From: Blastomyces gilchristii SLH14081
Taxonomy: Eukaryota > Ascomycota > Eurotiomycetes > Onygenales > Ajellomycetaceae
DNA length: 30,887 bases
Direction of reading: 5' to 3'
Assembly (NCBI RefSeq): GCF_000003855.2
Contig: NW_003101627.1
Span: 18,859 to 49,745 of the forward strand
Made by a program: the position numbers and the translations under genes. The notes beneath the pieces are model-generated. The model was not told the DNA's origin. It worked only from the letters and a program-made list of their open reading frames with translations, and searched no databases. Of this stretch, positions 19,477-30,362 are shown piece after piece. The number at the start of each line of letters is the position of its first letter. Position 1 is the first letter of the stretch.

Positions 19477-21729
19477 TTAACAATCGGCACGTCGTGAATT
19501 ACCATGTCTTGTGTATAGTCTCCGTTCTACCTCATCGAACTTCGCTTTACCACTTTCAACGTCCTCACGTTTGACACCGAGGCGAGAACTCGGGAGTCCC
19601 ATCGACAATAAAAACTTCACCGTGTCATTCCATTCAACATTTTTCCGCTTAGAATCCCATTTTAGCTCCTCCGCCATTATGTCAATGATGGTTGGGAGAG
19701 CCTCGAGGGCGGCTTGCGCATTCAAGAACGCTAGCCTGGTTCTCCGTGCCAAAACATCGACTGCTGTTTGCGCAAATTCAACGCGCGTGGCATAGCGTAC
19801 CTCCCCGTCAATAAACGGGTAGAGAGGAGAAATGCGGACTCCACGGACTGGGAACCGAGTTTTTGTGGGAGACGACATAGCAGCTACATCCCATGCACGA
19901 TCTCCGTAAGACTGCGCAAGATGTTGAGCAACATCTGTTGCAATTCCGAAGTGTTGGATCAGGTTAATGAACAGGGTTTTCGAATAGCCATGGGCGCCAA
20001 CTAGACGGACTTGATGGGTCTGGCAAGACCCGTCCAAAACAGCACCATCATCGAAAAGTCCCGTTCCGCTGATGTCAGGAACTTGTTTATTAGGGCGCGG
20101 TTGTAAATCGAACTCTTTGATGGCTTCGTCAACAGCTTCCTCGCTCATTTGCCGATAAGTTGTCCATTTTCCACCAGCGCAGGTTAAAAGACCGGATTTA
20201 GATACTGTAATGAGGTGATTGCGGACCAGAGATTCCGTGTTTTTAGCTGCAGGATCTCGTACAAGAGGCCGAATCCCAGCCCAAGCTGCAAGGACATCCC
20301 CTCGCCTCACGTTGATGTCCGGCGCGAGATATCCGCGAATTTCAGTTAGGATCCAGTTTATATCCTCCTCAGATGGTATAGGCTGAGCAGTAATGGTAGT
20401 GGGGCTATCTGTTGTTCCTGCAATTGTATTTCCTTGCCACGGAAGGAAGAAAATGACACGTCCGTCCGAAGAGGCAGGGTCAATCAGTCCCATCTTTGCA
20501 GGGCTATAGTAACCGGGAAGAACAACATGTACCCCAGAGCTTGGTGCAACTATTTCGCTGACGCTTTCATCATCCATCTTCCTGATAGAATCCGTAAAAG
20601 GTCCTGTAGCATTTATAATCCCTTTGGCCTTAATAGTAATTTCCTCTACCTCTTTGCCATTTCTTCCTGGAACCAGATCCCTGACGCGGGCTCCATTGAG
20701 TCTTCCTGACTCGTCCTTGGTCAAACCGGTAACTTCCATATGATTTACAACCGTAGAACCATATAAAGAAGCTGTCAATGCCAAAGATACGTTCATTCGA
20801 GAGTCGTTATGGGCACCATCTTTCGTAATGATTAGCTTTTGCAGAAGTAGAATACGCTAGATTTTGGAGTTGGGACAGCCAAGTCTTACCATAGTATACA
20901 AGAGCACCAAAAAGATTATCCTTCTTCAACATTGGAAAGGCGTCTAGGGCCTTGCTCTTTGTGAGGAAATATGAACTCTCAATCCCCTCGGATCCAGCAA
21001 GGAAATCATAAAATTTAGTACCTGCCCAGAAATAAGGCAGTTGCCACCACTTTTGCACGGGAACCATAATTGGGAGCCACATCGAAAGGTGTGGTGCGGT
21101 GTGGAGGAAGTACTTGCGTTCCCGAAGCGCTTCTTTAACGAGTGCATATCTAAATACAAGATCTGTAAGCAGGAGTTCCCCACATGACAATGCAGGCGCT
21201 GCGTGACATACTGGCTATAGTCTAATTCCCAAACAGCCTTTTCCAGGTAGCGTACACCCCCGTGCACCAACTTTGTGCTCTTGCTACTTGTGCCAGCGCT
21301 GAAATCGTCGCGCTCAACTAGAGCTACTTTCAAACCGCGTGATGCGGCATCGAGAGCTATGCCAGAACCAGTTGCGCCGCCACCAATTACAAGCAGATCA
21401 TATGGCGCATCGGTATCAGGCCGTGCCGGACTTTCGAGGGTGGATGCATCCTTTCCTAGCCTTCCGCTCCCGGATAGCAAGCTCGTCGTCTTTGCCAGTG
21501 AACTTCGTTTTAGGTCCTGTATGTGCTCGTCACGAGTTTTGACATGAGGAAAGCTTGGGGGAACTAGCTTTCCTCCACGGCTATATGATGGGGCCGGAAC
21601 GGAGGCCGGATCCGATCCAGGTATATTGCGTGGGCGATACGCTAGATATAAGATGCCTCCTCCTCCTGTCGCAGCAGCAATTGTATACAAAAACGGTTTA
21701 AGAAAGCGGCTCAAAGGTCGACTAGGCAT
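19477..21729 (-). CDS. GUT2: FAD-dependent glycerol-3-phosphate dehydrogenase, mitochondrial
   Basis: Oxidises sn-glycerol-3-phosphate to dihydroxyacetone phosphate on the outer face of the mitochondrial inner membrane and passes electrons to ubiquinone, serving glycerol use and the glycerol-phosphate shuttle. Three exons: 21729-21212, 21149-20890 and 20819-19477, joined in phase to 706 aa. Intron 1 (62 bp) is GTATGT...TTTAG; intron 2 (70 bp) is GTAAGA...AAAG with a GCTAAT branch-like site. Residues 1-13 are basic like a mitochondrial presequence, followed by a hydrophobic segment (about 12-31). The FAD Rossmann motif [10 protein letters not shown] is at 114-123, and the family signature [16 protein letters not shown] at 148-163. 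Further family segments follow: [22 protein letters not shown] across the exon 2-3 junction, and AGGKWTTYR. No EF-hand extension is present, as usual in fungi. The start is the first ATG, preceded by a CT-rich leader. No lesions are seen; it is clearly a functional housekeeping gene. Confidence 0.95.
20820..20889 (-). other. GUT2: GUT2 intron 2
   Basis: GTAAGA donor and GAAAG acceptor, splitting the Asp codon of the [10 protein letters not shown] segment. A GCTAATC branch-like sequence lies about 12 nt before the acceptor. Confidence 0.88.
21150..21211 (-). other. GUT2: GUT2 intron 1
   Basis: GTATGT donor and ATTTAG acceptor. The joined reading is ...[16 protein letters not shown], matching the family. 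A second AG (CTTACAG) lies 13 nt upstream of the acceptor used; taking it would shift the frame. The CTTAC in that upstream site probably serves as branch point, which would explain why the distal AG is used. Confidence 0.85.
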
Positions 21730-22998
21730 TCTCTAGTGAGATGGGTCCTAGAGTTACTGATGGAACAGGGCAAAATGAGAAGATCTATATGCACGGCAGA
21801 GAAATATGGCGCCGAGCTAAAGATTGGAGAGTTAGCAACCTACATCCTATGCGCAGCCAAGAGACCGAAAGATGACCTACTCCGCCCACCTAAGTGATAT
21901 ACAGAAATCGTCAAGTCAATGGAAGCTTGCAAGGACCTAGTGGACGGTAAAAGAGAACTTGTCTAAAGATCGGAATGGATTACCGACAGATAACACTAAA
22001 TGCGAGGGAAACAACAAGAGCATTTAATGAATGAAGCAGTTGACGAATTGAGGATGCTGAGGGGCGGGGGGGGAGCCATTAAATGCAAGGAAGCGTAGAA
22101 GAAGGTGGAACAGGGTCTCATGATCCAGGATAGGATGAGAATGAGAATGATTATGATGGATGCGGCAAACCCGCTTGCTGCTGGTTTTCAAGATTGCAGC
22201 TGGTTTCATCAAAGCATTTGTTTGCAATGACGTCGGAGGTATCCGCAGCGACCGCCGAGCCCGCTGGCAAGGGCTTGCCGATGCATCTGGCCAATCATAG
22301 TCGAGTAACTAGTTATCGTTAACTAACCCTGGCAGAAGCGCGATTCCTCAAGACTAGTCCAAATTTAGGTTAGGTAATTATGTTACTAACTTCGTCTGAT
22401 ATCAAAAATCGTCAATGGGGAATGGTTATACTGATTTTTGCTAGATACAGTTCTGTGGTGGTCAGCTATCTCAAAAGCACACTGATATGGAGCCATACTT
22501 GTTTTAGCTTCGATTACTTCTACTAAAAATGTGTCCTTACGTGAAAACAAAGCCAAGTTGCTCAGGGAGCAAACTTCTATTGTTCCCAAGGTTAGCAGTG
22601 TGTGACTGAGATTTTATAGCTCCATGCTGTGAACTTTCTCAAGTTGCTTATTTTCTTGCTGGTGTCGGAAGGAGATCGCTGCTGTCGTGCTTGTTTGCAC
22701 ATTATTGATCAATTCAACTTTGTTTTTTCTTCATCCCTCAATTTTGGGGTTCTATATTGTTACCCGACCAAGGCAGACTACAGCGGTCAGCGAACACCTA
22801 CAAAATCTCTTCTTTACTCATATCTATGGCCCAAGCGTCTACGTCAATCTAGGGTTCAAGGTATCTGTTTACATCATAGACAGAATATGGAGCTTCAGCC
22901 GTCAAAAATGCCTGCAACCCTTCATTAGGTTGGGGGGAGATTTCCTTGGTATCAATACACCCAATTTCCGAGCCTGCAGAAACGGCCTTGGAGTCGCC
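21730..22998. other. GUT2 upstream region and intergenic DNA
   Basis: The bases just upstream of the GUT2 start (about 21730-21790, minus-strand sense) are pyrimidine-rich, like fungal promoters and leaders. A G-rich run lies at about 22060-22075. The rest holds only short unrelated open stretches; no gene is supported. Confidence 0.5.
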
Positions 22999-23115
22999 CA
23001 GGTGACTGTTTCGGGATACAATTGTTGGAACGTCTACCGACTCGCGCCATTTGTATACCTACAATATCTACAAGGTTATGTTCGAATCCCCCCGGCTACA
23101 GGCAAATACTACTGA
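22999..23115 (+). pseudogene. Very weak LysM-like fragment
   Basis: The plus-strand frame reads QVTVSGYNCWNVYRLA, then LQYLQGY, ending in ATGKYY and TGA at 23113-23115. This resembles one fungal LysM repeat (V-x-SGDNCWNI, a short loop, LQxFQxxNP, then a Tyr-rich end), but the key Asp of SGD is Tyr, the NP is absent and a frameshift must be assumed. It could equally be chance. No signal peptide or second repeat is seen nearby. Confidence 0.18.
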
Positions 23116-24760
23116 CCCTTCCATAGTAAAGAAAAGACAAATATTCATAGGCTTGGAACTTCATGACTACTGACGATACCATATTTTATCTAAAGTCAAT
23201 AGGTGCAAAGGACCAATGCGAAATAATATCAATGCGACGGGAGTGTTTTGGTTATGCATAGCATAACAATAGGCTGGTTGGACAGACTGAAGTGATGCAG
23301 AAATCATTATTATTGTATTACTTTGAATTGATATGTTTTTTGACCTTGGTGTTGTGAGAGCAGATGGATTATCATTTCCAGGAAGTATCTTCCGTGGTAT
23401 CTCAGTCATTTAAATCCCCGTGATTTTGCAACGGGTTCCATACTGCAATTTTCGTTGCGAAAGCAACAACGTTAGTTTCTCACATCAGATTGAGATGTTG
23501 GAAAAGAAAAGAGATGAGCAAGATTTTTTTTTATCAACATGCCGGTTGAGAATTTCCGCCATTCAATGCGAATCCAGTAAACATTGGCACTCAATTATTC
23601 ACCCTCCCCCAACTCTGCCACGTCAAGACTCGCGTCATGGTATCAATGGATGGCCAGAAGAGGGCGCACAAGAGTGCTCAGTCATGCAATGATTCTTGAA
23701 GCGCCTCGAATTACAGCCGACTACAGTTGAGGGACAATTCATCGACGCATCCGTTATCTTGTCCGCTAATATTTCACAAACAAGCATCACAGAATTGAGA
23801 GTTCAAGGCTGCCAATGCACCAAAGCATGGTATCGGTACATCATCGGTATGAGGAGCCCTTCTCGCTATCTATTCGGTTGCGCTACCCACTCCTCGCGTC
23901 CAGGAACTTCGTCTCCTTTCCTTTACATATTCAGCTAGCAAACGATAACGCTTTTATGTCTGTATTGTCGAGAAACACCATTCTGCACGTCCGGGATATT
24001 CGAAAGCTGACCAAACTTGCGCTCAGGAGGTAATGAAAACTGGACCGCCTCACAACACATGCATACATACGACCCAAACACCTACCTCACTTTGCATTAC
24101 TTTTAGGTCATCGGTTGACTTTCAAAATATTACTTAGCCAGTAGCCATTGATAAGAGTCAGCTAGCTAACATCGCCAAAAAAATGGAAATGGAAAGGGAA
24201 ATGGAAAAGAGGCAACATGAGCAAACAGCTTTAACTTCCGTCCGACTATCTTGTGAGATGCAGAAAGTTTCGATCCCCTACCAAACCTTCTAGAGCGGAC
24301 GGAACAAATTGATGGCACCTCCATGTAAAAGAAAAGCCAAGCAGAAAATCCGAAGAAAAGAATCGAGGTTGCAGTTGTACAGTAACTACCAGACCTAACT
24401 GCATACCTTGGTAACTCTGTGTTTTCAACTAGTAACACCACATCCCGCTTTCCTTACTAGCACAATTGGGGAGGAGAAACCACGCAATTGGATAAATTTC
24501 TATTGAGCCAGCGCCTTGCAGCAGCGATATCGGTACGGACCTAATGGCATAGCCATTAATCTTTTCGAGAGGAATGATCAGATTTCTTCGATGGGTGGTT
24601 TTGACAGGGCGAAACCCAAGATCATGGTGAATGAATTTTCCTCTAAGTTTTGGACACTCTGAAAAGCCGGAATTTGGAGGAACGGTTGCACAGCGGCTTA
24701 GGGAATTTTCTTGCTTGGACGGTACAAGGGGGAGATAACCTGAGAAACAAACCCTGTATC

Positions 24761-24811
<51 letters not shown>

Positions 24812-26250
24812 TTGCGCCCAATTCATTTTCACTGTTTGAAAAATATCCAACCCATTTTTTCATTTGCTTTCATATAATTGATTTTTAACAATAGTACAGT
24901 ACGTTATAATGGAGAAAGGATTACGTGTCTATCTTCAATAAAAGCAACAACAAATCCTAAGGACGAATTCCACTCTATGCCAATATTGAAACAATACCAA
25001 GTTTCATATCTTCCCGCCTGCGGCACAAGACACGGCATAGCAAGGACAACGGGGGGAACAAGTGGAGCTTGTTCAATACACGGCAGATGTAAATTAGTTA
25101 TTCTAATATTAGTACTTTTGCAGTAGAAAGAAATTCAATATTTCTAATAAGCATTTTACTCAAAGCAGTGCATTGAGTAACTCTGAAAAGGGTTTCCCTC
25201 TGATCCACAGCCTGTACGCTGCGTAAGAGAGTATGTATAACCCGCCTCTATATCCATTCATAGTAGGTAGATATCATCCTTCCTGGATCTTTCTTATCTT
25301 ACAAACACACCCGGGAGATTACACATTTATCACCAACCTGCACATCTCCATCACCGTGTTCATTCAGCCAAACTACTCTAGACACATCCTCAGCAACTGC
25401 CAGCAAATGAGATAGTTACATGACCTGACTCGCACCAGTCTCGAGGGAGAAATCGAAAGCTAACCCGAACCAACCCTTGGCCATGACACACATAAACTAG
25501 ATCGATGGAAGAGAGGAGAACAGACAGGAGCGCAATCAGAGTTTCCGCTAGAAAACGGGCAAAGGAAAAACCCCGTCCATCACCTATCCCGCGCATAAAG
25601 ATACTCCATCGGAAGGATCCCGGAATTCTGCGAAAAAGGTCAGGAAATAGGAATAAGAACTATTTTTATGATCTTCTCCCGCCAGAATAAAAGAATAGTT
25701 TTGCCCTGACATTTTTAATGGCTGTGTGGTCGTCCTCCTTGAAATTAGCAGATGATTGATTGCCCAAAAGTCCTAGTCCAATTTAGAAGCAGCTATATGA
25801 ATGAGATGATTATATGAACAGGGCGAAGAAGATATCACGGCGTGGATAATGTTTTTGAAATGTATTTTTCTATATGGGCCTAGAACTGTCAGTTGAGGTT
25901 TTTAACAAGCTGCGTGTGCGGGGTTACATGGAGAACTAATACCTCCTCTCAGACGCAGTAGTAGAAGCAGAAAACAAAGAAGCAACAAAAAAACAAGATC
26001 GAGACTGTCAATTTCCTGTGAAGGTCTAAAGCTTCCTTTGATTGAAAAGGTGGCTAGCTAGTGGGAAGTTATATGGTAATAAGCCAGGACATGTAACCTG
26101 ACATTTCCAACGTCAGCACTTCTACTATTGTCTGTCCTGTTAAGTAACTTGGTAGGAGAGAAGACTACTTCTCAGAATACTGGACTGACAAACGCGGACC
26201 TCTCTATGTATACGTATCCCCACATTCAGCCGCATGAAGGGAGTCCATGG
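23116..26250. other. Long intergenic region, no gene supported
   Basis: Open stretches are short, and several depend on the poly-A tract at 24763-24809. There is a GGAAAT-like short tandem repeat at about 24183-24212. No RNA gene was found. Confidence 0.55.
24763..24809 (+). repeat. Poly-A tract, 47 bases
   Basis: An uninterrupted run of 47 A. No LINE coding sequence and no clear flanking direct repeat was found, so there is no proof that it is a retroposon tail. The exact length is uncertain in any sequenced homopolymer. Confidence 0.9.
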
Positions 26251-26287
26251 AATAGATATAGATAGATATATATATATATATATATAT
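26251..26287 (+). repeat. (GATA)/(TA)n microsatellite
   Basis: A few GATA-type units followed by about ten TA units, roughly 320 bp upstream of the monooxygenase pseudogene. Confidence 0.8.
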
Positions 26288-26449
26288 GTAGCGTGGCGCA
26301 TGGATTTTGCTGAGAGATGCTATTCGGAGAGTTTGTCGTACATTCCTAACCACATCCATTACATAGTTAACTTACTTTCCATACCGGGGGATTGGGTGAG
26401 GGGCATGAGGGGGGTTTGGCTTGTACTTAAAAAGTATTTATAAGAGATT

Positions 26450-26606
26450 CATGTACATGTACATACATACATATACAGCCCGTGGAAAGAGTCTCAGGGG
26501 TGATATATCTCTCCGTATATTTTTCTAGTTCTATCAAATCTATACAAACAAAAACAAATACCCAACAAGTTAAAAAAAATAGCTAGACATCACATCATAT
26601 CACATC
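26450..26606 (+). promoter_or_regulatory. Probable leader and promoter of the monooxygenase relic
   Basis: An AC-rich leader-like stretch (ctatacaaacaaaaacaaat and following) precedes the ATG, with catcacatcatatcacatc just before it. A palindromic tgtacatgtaca core lies near 26451. This is a plausible promoter/5' UTR, but no defined element can be assigned. Confidence 0.35.
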
Positions 26607-27915
26607 ATGTCCACCACCCCAATCCGCATCGCCATAATAGGCGGCGGCATGGCCGGCGCCTCCCTCCTGCACGCCCTGCTCAAACACCCCCCCACCTGGA
26701 CGTCCACATCTTCGAGTCTGCCGCTGAAATCAGAGAAGCCGGCGCCGCGGTTGGCGTGGCGCGGAACGGGCCGGTGCAGTCCCGCAGCGCGGGGTCCGCT
26801 TCATGCATGCGCAGGGCGAAGGGAGGAATAGCATGATTGATGAGATGAGGGATGACGATGGGTAGGCGCTGGTGAGCATTGTGCATCGGGCGGCGTTTCC
26901 GCGGGAATTGCTCAGGGATGCTCCGCCGGAGCGGCTGCATGCGTCCAAGAGGCTGGCGCGGGTTGAGCGCGCGGACGAGGACGGGCCTGTCACGCTTCAT
27001 TTCACGGATGAGACGAGGCACGAGTGCGACATCGTCGTTGGCGCTGGTGGGATCCGTAGCACGGTTCGCAGGGGCATTCTTGGAGAGAGGGATCCGGCTA
27101 CGAACGCGAGGAATGCTGGCTGGTGGGCGGTCATGGCCTTGAAGTCGTACGCTGATGTCCGGGCTAGTATTGGCGAGGGGTTAGTTGATATTGATGATAC
27201 CCGTGAACATGGGTGGGTTGGCGATGGCACGTTTCTGATGCATGACATATTGAACGAAGGGCAGCTGGTGCAGTTCATCATTTCCGTGCGTGAGAAGGAG
27301 GCCGAGGGGTCGGATAAGTGGTATCGAATGGTGAGCGCGGAGGAGATTTCAAAGGTCTACTGGGACTGGCCGCTGCATCTGAAAAATGCAGTGGAGGAGG
27401 TAAGTAAAACTATATAGTTACCCCCCATCAAAGCAAGCTTTTCAAACACATAGCTAACGTGGACGGCATATTTCTTTAACTACTCTGCAACCAGCCTGAG
27501 CAGCGTGCCATATACAATTGGGAGCATCCACATGCCCGTACGTATGTATCTGGGCCAATTTGCATCATGGGAGACGCCGCCCATGCCACGACACCGTTTC
27601 AAGGCTCTGGCTGCGGCATGTCCTTTGAGGACGCTCTCATCCTCTACACCCTGCTCGGCGGCTCAAAGGCTCCTGCGGAGGCGCTCGTGGATCTACAGGT
27701 GTATGGCCAGGTTCGCCGGCCCCGAACCCAACGTATTGTGGAATCGAGTCGGAACACAGGGCGCATCATCACTGGGGGAAGGGGAGGGGATAGGGTTGGA
27801 TCTGGAAAATCCAAGGCAGGGCCAACTGCCAAGATGGGATTTTATTATTGATTTTGATAATGTCAATGCTCGCGATGAGTCGGTTGAGATGATGATTGCC
27901 GAGTTGGCAAAATGA
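26607..27915 (+). pseudogene. FAD-dependent monooxygenase (salicylate hydroxylase type), broken
   Basis: The intact family uses NAD(P)H and FAD to hydroxylate aromatic or similar substrates. The ATG at 26607 begins IRIAIIGGGMAGASLLHALL, an FAD GxGxxG motif. A C7 run at 26687-26693 then shifts the frame; the next frame continues DVHIFESAAEIREAGAAVGVARN. A deletion near 26764-26792 removes perhaps 15-20 residues and shifts again to GVRFMHAQGEGRNSM. TAG at 26863-26865 interrupts this frame, after which VHRAAFPRELL to the intron donor is open. The DG motif reads GAGGIRS instead of GADGIRS (27046-27048). A 95-bp intron (27400-27494) joins in phase to PEQRAIYNWEHPHARTYV and an intact GDAAHATTPFQGSGCG motif. 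An extra G in a G5 run (27774-27778) shifts the last exon, whose proper frame ends MMIAELAK with TGA at 27913. With at least five lesions it is a pseudogene, although the two homopolymer shifts alone could be sequencing errors. Confidence 0.85.
27400..27494 (+). other. Intron of the monooxygenase pseudogene
   Basis: GTAAGT donor, GCTAACG branch-type site near 27453 and AACCAG acceptor. The flanking codons join in phase 0 (VEE|PEQRA). The splice signals are intact although the coding parts are broken. Confidence 0.8.
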
Positions 27916-28199
27916 GAGAAAAGCCTTAGAGAAAAGTACATGTACAGTAGTGCATGTATGTACGTTCCGCTGGCTTGGAGCTTTAGAGTCTCGCTGATAT
28001 CAAATAGAGTAATTATTCAGAAGCTCTTCATCCACAGTTCCCACGCGCAGGCTTGCGGCGTCAGTGCGTTAATCGTGTAGATGCGCGAATATGTGCGTAT
28101 TGGAGGTAATCTGGCGTGGAAGATCCCTTTGTTTCCAGTGCAAGTGCGTAAATTAGTTACGCGGCATGGCAGCAAGATGGATTTTCATTTCAAATTTTC

Positions 28200-28202
<3 letters not shown>

Positions 28203-28247
<45 letters not shown>
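28203..28247 (+). repeat. Poly-T tract, 45 bases
   Basis: An uninterrupted run of 45 T, bordered by cccc on the left and ccc on the right. As a minus-strand poly-A it could be a retroposon tail, but no body or target-site duplication was identified. Confidence 0.9.
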
Positions 28248-29057
28248 CCCTGCTGATCTCGATCGTCTTTGCAGGTGCAAGGTGCTTGATACGGAAATCA
28301 TGAATGTCAAGAGTATGGAAGTATGGGGGAGTTGATGATCTCGGAGACACCGGCAAATCCCCTCTCTCGCCGATGTTGGATTATCCAAAGTTTAGGAACT
28401 CGGAGGTCGATGACAGAATGAAAGTCAAAAAAACAAAAAAGGGATGTTCACAACAATTGAAGCTGAAAAAGCTTTGATGCTGTGAGGAGAAAGAGCTTGA
28501 TCTCGTATTTTCCAAAAACCACAACCAGCAAGTTGTTATGAAATCACGATATCCATCAGCTCCTAAGAACAGGAATACAATACCCCCCAGCGCCCCAAAG
28601 CATTGAATAATGTCCTGCCTCTCTTCCCCAGAAATCCAAAAAAAAGGGCTTATCCCGACAATAAGGGAGTCGGGACCACAAAAGAGTGCGTGGGATAGCG
28701 ACCAACCAACAATTATTGCCAGAAGCCATGACCCACGGATCCAGCAATCAACAGCGGACAGACTGTAGACTGTGATTTCCGTCACATTTATCATCACGCC
28801 ACATTGTAGAATTGTGCGTGGCATGGAGCACGGAGAGAGCCAACCCAACTTACTGGGTTTGAAAACCATGTTTTTCTTTTTTCCCCCGTCGGGAGAAAAA
28901 GCACGGGAGAATATAAAAAAAGAAAAAGAAAAGATACTCCGCACAGAGCGCATTGAACCAACAGCAAAAGACAGGCAGCCAAGCCATCTCAATCGAAATG
29001 CTAATTAATAATAGTAATAAGGCCTCAGGAACTCAAGCCGATCGTTGAAGGCTTAAC

Positions 29058-29073
29058 TACGGAGTACTCCGTA
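29058..29073. repeat. Perfect 16-bp palindrome tacggagtactccgta
   Basis: Perfectly self-complementary and 15 bp before a poly-A24 tract. Could be a binding site for a dimeric factor or part of a dispersed intergenic repeat; no second full copy exists in the window. Confidence 0.75.
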
Positions 29074-29087
29074 CAGCGTAAGTCAAG

Positions 29088-29111
29088 AAAAAAAAAAAAA
29101 AAAAAAAAAAA
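29088..29111 (+). repeat. Poly-A tract, 24 bases
   Basis: Uninterrupted A run just after a 16-bp palindrome. Whether it is a simple microsatellite or a retroposon tail cannot be decided. Confidence 0.9.
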
Positions 29112-29773
29112 GCACTGAGCGAATGAATGCCAAGTAAAGGGGTTTGATGCTTGATTTGGTGGTCGGTCCATGCATGAGACACACGCTACGTACATCTCGT
29201 ATTTCCCCAGAAAACGGATCATCTTCGACCCGCCGTGTCGTTCTTGGATAATCTGGATAGCTTCAAACCAAACCCCCCTCTTAGGCTCTCACACGGCTCA
29301 TTTATTAGTATCATTCGCTAGGTTAGTTACTGACTAACTGGCTAACTGGCCCACTGAACTCGGAACAGTAATCTGCTGATGGGCCTGAAAAAGTAAAACC
29401 AGAGCCAAGATCCGGGGTCGGGGAGGGGAAATACGCTGGTGGTAATTAATTGTGTTCGAAGCTTCGGCAACCCTAGTATGATATGGGGGTTTGTCCGGCA
29501 GGCATGCACAACAATAATTGTTCCATAGAAGGAACAGAGGAGTAAAATGAGGAGTTTTACAAAAAAACCTCCCATAGTTATTCATGGTAATCCCCTCCTC
29601 CGCCCCATGAGGCAGGAATCCCATGCAATGGACTCAACCACATTCCACATTATTGTCGTTCAATGGAGCGGCAGAATGGAGAAGAAGATAATGAGTGGGT
29701 GAGTGGTTAGTCTCAAAATTGAGGCAAGCATGTGCAGTTTCCTGCACCGCCATAGAGGAAAAACGGAACGGTG

Positions 29774-29806
29774 GTGTGTGTGTGCGTGTGTGCGTGTGCG
29801 CGTGTG
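29774..29806 (+). repeat. Imperfect (GT)n microsatellite
   Basis: Alternating GT with GC interruptions, a purine-pyrimidine alternation able to adopt left-handed (Z-like) DNA in principle. Confidence 0.85.
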
Positions 29807-30302
29807 GACGAGCGTTGGACAGGCACCACGACATGCGTTGAAAGTCGCTTTTGCGGTACCGCCACACTTTTTCTATTCTGTTCTTTTCTTTTCTTTTGCC
29901 ATTAAGATATGTTATCTGGACCCGGTTCGTAGACTTCCGTTTTGTGCAATCCAATCCAATCACTCGCGTCGTCCGAGACAACGGGTTGCAATGGTTGCTC
30001 AACAATGCTCAACCACCCAAAATATCACAACCGTTCAAATCCCAGGATCATGGTGGGTTGGAGCTGGAGACTGTAACTCAGATGATCAATTGAGGGTTCG
30101 ACAAAAACATGACCGTTTCTTGAAATATACCCTGAACAAAGCTTTTTTGTTGCGATCACCAGACACATTTTCGCATGCCAATCTCTCCCCCCCCTTCTGA
30201 AAAAGGACCCTGAGAATTCGCGCAGGAACTTCCTCTTTAGCCTTCACGGTTATTAGGTTTGGCTATTCGCATTTGTGGGGGATCGATCAATTGTTTCGCT
30301 TG

Positions 30303-30362
30303 CCCACCCGCCCACGCCCCCCCTTGTGCCCTTGTGTCCTTGCGCCCTTGTGCCGTTGTGCC
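30303..30362 (+). repeat. C-rich tract and CCCTTGTG-like minisatellite
   Basis: Four C runs (30303-30323) are followed by about five degenerate 8-9-bp units of the type cccttgtg. On the minus strand the first part is four G runs with short loops, fitting a G-quadruplex motif. Confidence 0.7.

Noticed and set aside
19511..20709. Plus-strand open stretches opposite GUT2
   Set aside because: They are antisense shadows of the GUT2 coding exon.
21275..21547. Plus-strand open stretches opposite GUT2 exon 1
   Set aside because: Antisense shadows of the conserved FAD-binding exon.
23072..23090. tRNA-like B box (gttcgaatcc)
   Set aside because: The bases around ttcgaat do not form a T-arm stem and no A box or acceptor stem lies upstream.
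24429..24863. 144-codon minus-strand open stretch
   Set aside because: It is open mainly because the A47 tract reads as poly-Phe on the minus strand; the rest has no domain or family pattern.
28381..28992. 203-codon minus-strand hydrophobic open stretch
   Set aside because: Length is notable, but the composition is erratic (Phe/Ser/Cys/Trp rich), with no recognisable domain, no clear leader and competing open stretches on both strands.
29703..30200. 165-codon plus-strand open stretch
   Set aside because: It runs through a (GT)n microsatellite and shows no protein-like pattern.
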